From a bacterium (GTDB lineage Bacteria; Spirochaetota; UBA4802; UBA5550), in assembly GCA_024224995.1 (NCBI GenBank), contig JAAENB010000649.1, forward strand, positions 1 through 20,440: a stretch of 20,440 bases of DNA, read 5' to 3'. This document shows positions 20,436 to 20,440 of this stretch, piece after piece (position 1 is the first letter of the stretch; each line of letters starts with the position of its first letter). The position numbers were made by a program, and so were the translations under genes. The notes under the pieces were generated by a model that worked only from the letters and a program-made list of their open reading frames with translations, had not been told where the DNA came from and searched no databases.

Positions 20436-20440
20436 GATTC

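Noticed and set aside
1..20440. rRNA, tRNA, prophage or insertion-sequence genes
   Set aside because: None recognised on either strand; the repeats present have no transposase.

Overview
The window is ordinary coding DNA of a diderm (Gram-negative-type) bacterium and is almost entirely about the outer envelope. It has an ExbB/ExbD/ExbD/TonB energy module, two TonB-dependent receptors of one subfamily, two other likely outer-membrane barrels, five lipoproteins with clear lipoboxes, and two proteins with CsgG/LpoB-like domains. Shine-Dalgarno sites are mostly AGGAG-type and the genetic code is standard. The mix of many small lipoproteins, signal-peptide-bearing ExbB, carboxypeptidase-regulatory-domain receptors and PD40 proteins would fit an uncultured spirochaete or a Bacteroidetes-like diderm. 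I lean to Spirochaetota, with low confidence. No rRNA, tRNA, transposase or phage gene is visible.

Layout. 1-140 is a palindromic repeat (copy A). 202-6754 is a minus-strand cluster, probably one operon read right to left: exbB, exbD, exbD, tonB, a TonB-dependent receptor, then three lipoproteins. 6755-7164 is an AT-rich divergent intergenic region. 7165-9556 (+) holds a CsgG-like/lipocalin-like protein and a membrane-anchored periplasmic protein with an amidotransferase-like fold. It is closed by a strong bidirectional terminator facing a minus-strand HAMP protein (9589-10323). 10465-16146 (+) is a tightly packed four-gene operon: barrel, lipoprotein with a TonB C-terminal-like domain, second TonB-dependent receptor, and a TPR-PD40-CsgG-like protein. 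16147-16646 is an island of related long palindromes. 16651-17406 is a DUF362 gene. 17441-17803 is a GC-rich, multi-branched inverted-repeat structure. 17989-19206 is a propeller lipoprotein, convergent with a barrel gene at 19273-20265. The window ends in REP-like hairpins.

How the genes may work together. The exb/tonB cluster supplies proton-motive energy to the receptor in its own operon and possibly to the second receptor. The second receptor has its own lipid-anchored TonB-like partner, a barrel and a PD40 protein. This may be an outer-membrane assembly or uptake complex with an unusual coupling protein; that is inference.

The most unusual material is non-coding: (i) a family of palindromes with a conserved loop but stems that differ between copies while each still pairs with its own arm; (ii) the 319-nt branched structure closed by a 34-bp stem; and (iii) a REP pair at the right edge.
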